Source: Lepidodermella squamata (Eukaryota > Gastrotricha). Taken from it: DNA of 64,000 bases. Under the pieces are notes generated by a model. That model worked only from the letters and a program-made list of their open reading frames with translations, ran no database searches and had not been told where the DNA came from. The translations under genes and the position numbers were made by a program. Below are positions 62,811 to 64,000 of this stretch, piece after piece (positions within the stretch are counted from its first letter, which is position 1; every line of letters starts with the position of its first letter). The DNA lies in NCBI GenBank assembly GCA_047495785.1, contig JBLDXI010000028.1:1550001-1614000 (forward strand), read 5' to 3'.

Positions 62811-63230
62811 GTGGCCTACACGTTCGCAGCCAACCCAACGCTACTCGATCTACTCGACCAAGTTCAAGACCGATTTGTCAGAGCAACAGCGGTGACACTT
62901 CAGCCTCTTGCGAAACGCCGATTCGTCGGCGTGATGTGCTACCTGTATAAAATCATTGTAGCTCGACGTGGTACCCAGCAAATCAGAACGAGGTTTGTTA
63001 GGGTTGCACGGAGATCAGGCAGACTGCGAAACCCTAAACGTGAACATAGCTATCAAATCAGAGTCAACACGCCGAGCTCGGTCCGCGACATCGACCCGTT
63101 CTTGCGTAAGGCAGCAATAATGCAAAAGTGGAACCAGCTACTTAAAACCGTCTTCCCATGGGCAACAGAGCCTGAACCGTTCAAACATTCTAAGCCTTAC
63201 CTTTTGACACCATCCGAAAGGGCTGAATAA
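62811..63230 (+). mobile_element. LINE reverse-transcriptase C-terminal remnant
   Basis: 139-codon frame with LLDQVQDRFVRATA, LAKRRFVGVMCYLYKI and a terminal WNQLLKTVFPW, the usual ending of non-LTR retrotransposon reverse transcriptases (vQxR...L..RR..g...lYkI...WN.Lp). An A-rich stretch follows (63228-63250). Heavily 5'-truncated; not autonomous. Confidence 0.65.
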
Positions 63231-63580
63231 AAATTTTAAATAAAAAACATACTATTTCTACTTTGCTTCCACCTACATGAAAAATAAAATGACTAGTAAA
63301 AGTTGAAATCAAACGTGTTCGGGCGTTGGCTCGCGCGCAACAAGTGTGAGCCAGAGCACGGTGGGACAATGCGCGCGCGCGTCCATTGTTCTCGATTTGG
63401 AGCCCACCGCGTACCTGGGTTAAAACCTATGAGCCGAAGCTCGACAAAGGTGTTTGATAAGAGCAGGCCCTTCGCAGGCCCTTCGCATCCTGGTTGACCA
63501 GAGCGCGGCGTGGAGTAATGCCCAGTCGGGGTCTGGTCGACCAGACCGCGATGTGGTCGTTTTCGGACTTGGGTCGTAAC
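63231..63580. other. GC-rich region of unknown nature
   Basis: About 350 bp with CGCGCGCG and repeated short motifs (GCAGGCCCTTCGCAGGCCCTTCGC; TGGTTGACCAGAGCGCG and GGTCGACCAGACCGCG). No coding signal. Probably part of a mobile element. Confidence 0.4.
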
Positions 63581-63867
63581 AGAAGCATCGAATTATCTCC
63601 CCAAAAAAACCGGATTTGTTTTTCTACAATTTTTCATGAAAACCTGTGACTTTTTCATCGGATTCTTTGTCATCTACTGCTGCGTAACATGCGGCTTAGC
63701 AAACTCTTATCGGGAATGGTTCACATCTCCCCTTATTGAAACTCAAAATTGCACTCTTTCTACAGGGAGATCTTTCGATATTCTTATTGTTGTCATTTTC
63801 ATTCAAGATTCAAGTTAACGGCATTGCCATTCTGTGGCGTTACCCGACAGCTGCGAGTACCGCCTGA
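63581..63867 (+). pseudogene. 3' fragment of a pLGIC-23-like gene
   Basis: Matches pLGIC-23 from the M2-M3 loop (NYLPKKTGFVFLQFFMKTC) to the stop. The extracellular domain, M1 and M2 are missing, and an indel after FIQD shifts the frame to a TAA at about 63816. Similarity to the pLGIC-23 3' flank continues to the window end, so the duplicated block is at least 420 bp and starts abruptly inside the coding sequence. Confidence 0.85.
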
Positions 63868-64000
63868 AATTATGCGAGAATAAAAATACTGGCTTGGAAA
63901 AACAAAAGATAAATCATGCGAACACAGTTGCATCGTTTGTATCGAGGAATTATGTTTGCTCGCAATATCCGGTCTCGACTTTCACGGCAAAGCTACGGCT

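Noticed and set aside
1-64000. CRISPR arrays, ribosomal RNA, bacterial operons
   Set aside because: No regularly spaced repeats or rRNA signatures; intron structure and protein families are animal.

Overview
The window is animal nuclear DNA from a compact invertebrate genome. Multi-exon genes have introns of about 45-60 bp with GT-AG (once GC-AG) borders, intergenic gaps are often below 150 bp, and AATAAA signals sit within tens of bases of stop codons. Nuclear receptors, C-type lectin, fibrinogen-related, sushi and WSC domains all point to a metazoan. A small ecdysozoan such as a nematode or tardigrade is a reasonable guess, but nothing here fixes the phylum.

The dominant content is a tandem array of 25 intronless genes, plus one 3' fragment, for short pentameric ligand-gated ion channel (Cys-loop receptor) subunits of about 370-400 residues. 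Each has a signal peptide, an extra cysteine-rich N-terminus (CPxLSxExYxPxCP-like), an exact C-x13-C Cys-loop, four membrane segments and a very short M3-M4 linker. Genes 1-18 (1-33706) and 19-21 (47475-52118) are on the minus strand. Genes 22-25 (54111-62373) and the fragment at 63581 are on the plus strand. The loop-B tryptophan and loop-C vicinal cysteines of acetylcholine receptors are missing throughout, so the family probably senses something other than acetylcholine. Tandem, single-exon, divergent Cys-loop receptors recall cephalopod chemotactile receptors, and a contact-chemoreceptor cluster is the leading hypothesis.

Two islands interrupt the array. At 8131-13484 (plus strand) are three eight-exon nuclear hormone receptor genes and a decayed copy of the first, with an atypical DNA-binding domain. 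At about 34023-47241 (minus strand) is one very large mosaic secreted protein gene: fibrinogen-related domain, many C-type lectin-like domains, LamG/pentraxin-like domains, CGNG...CDDGN repeats, sushi and WSC domains.

Mobile DNA is concentrated after 54 kb. Gene 22 is split by a 3-kb element with 34-bp terminal inverted repeats and a TAGT target duplication. Nested in it are a 2.2-kb element with apparently perfect 324-bp inverted arms and a 131-bp GC-rich palindrome. A CENP-B/pogo-type helix-turn-helix relic and a LINE reverse-transcriptase tail lie at 62.4-63.2 kb. Coordinates of spliced genes are hand-derived from splice sites and reading frame. The 3' end of the lectin gene is uncertain.
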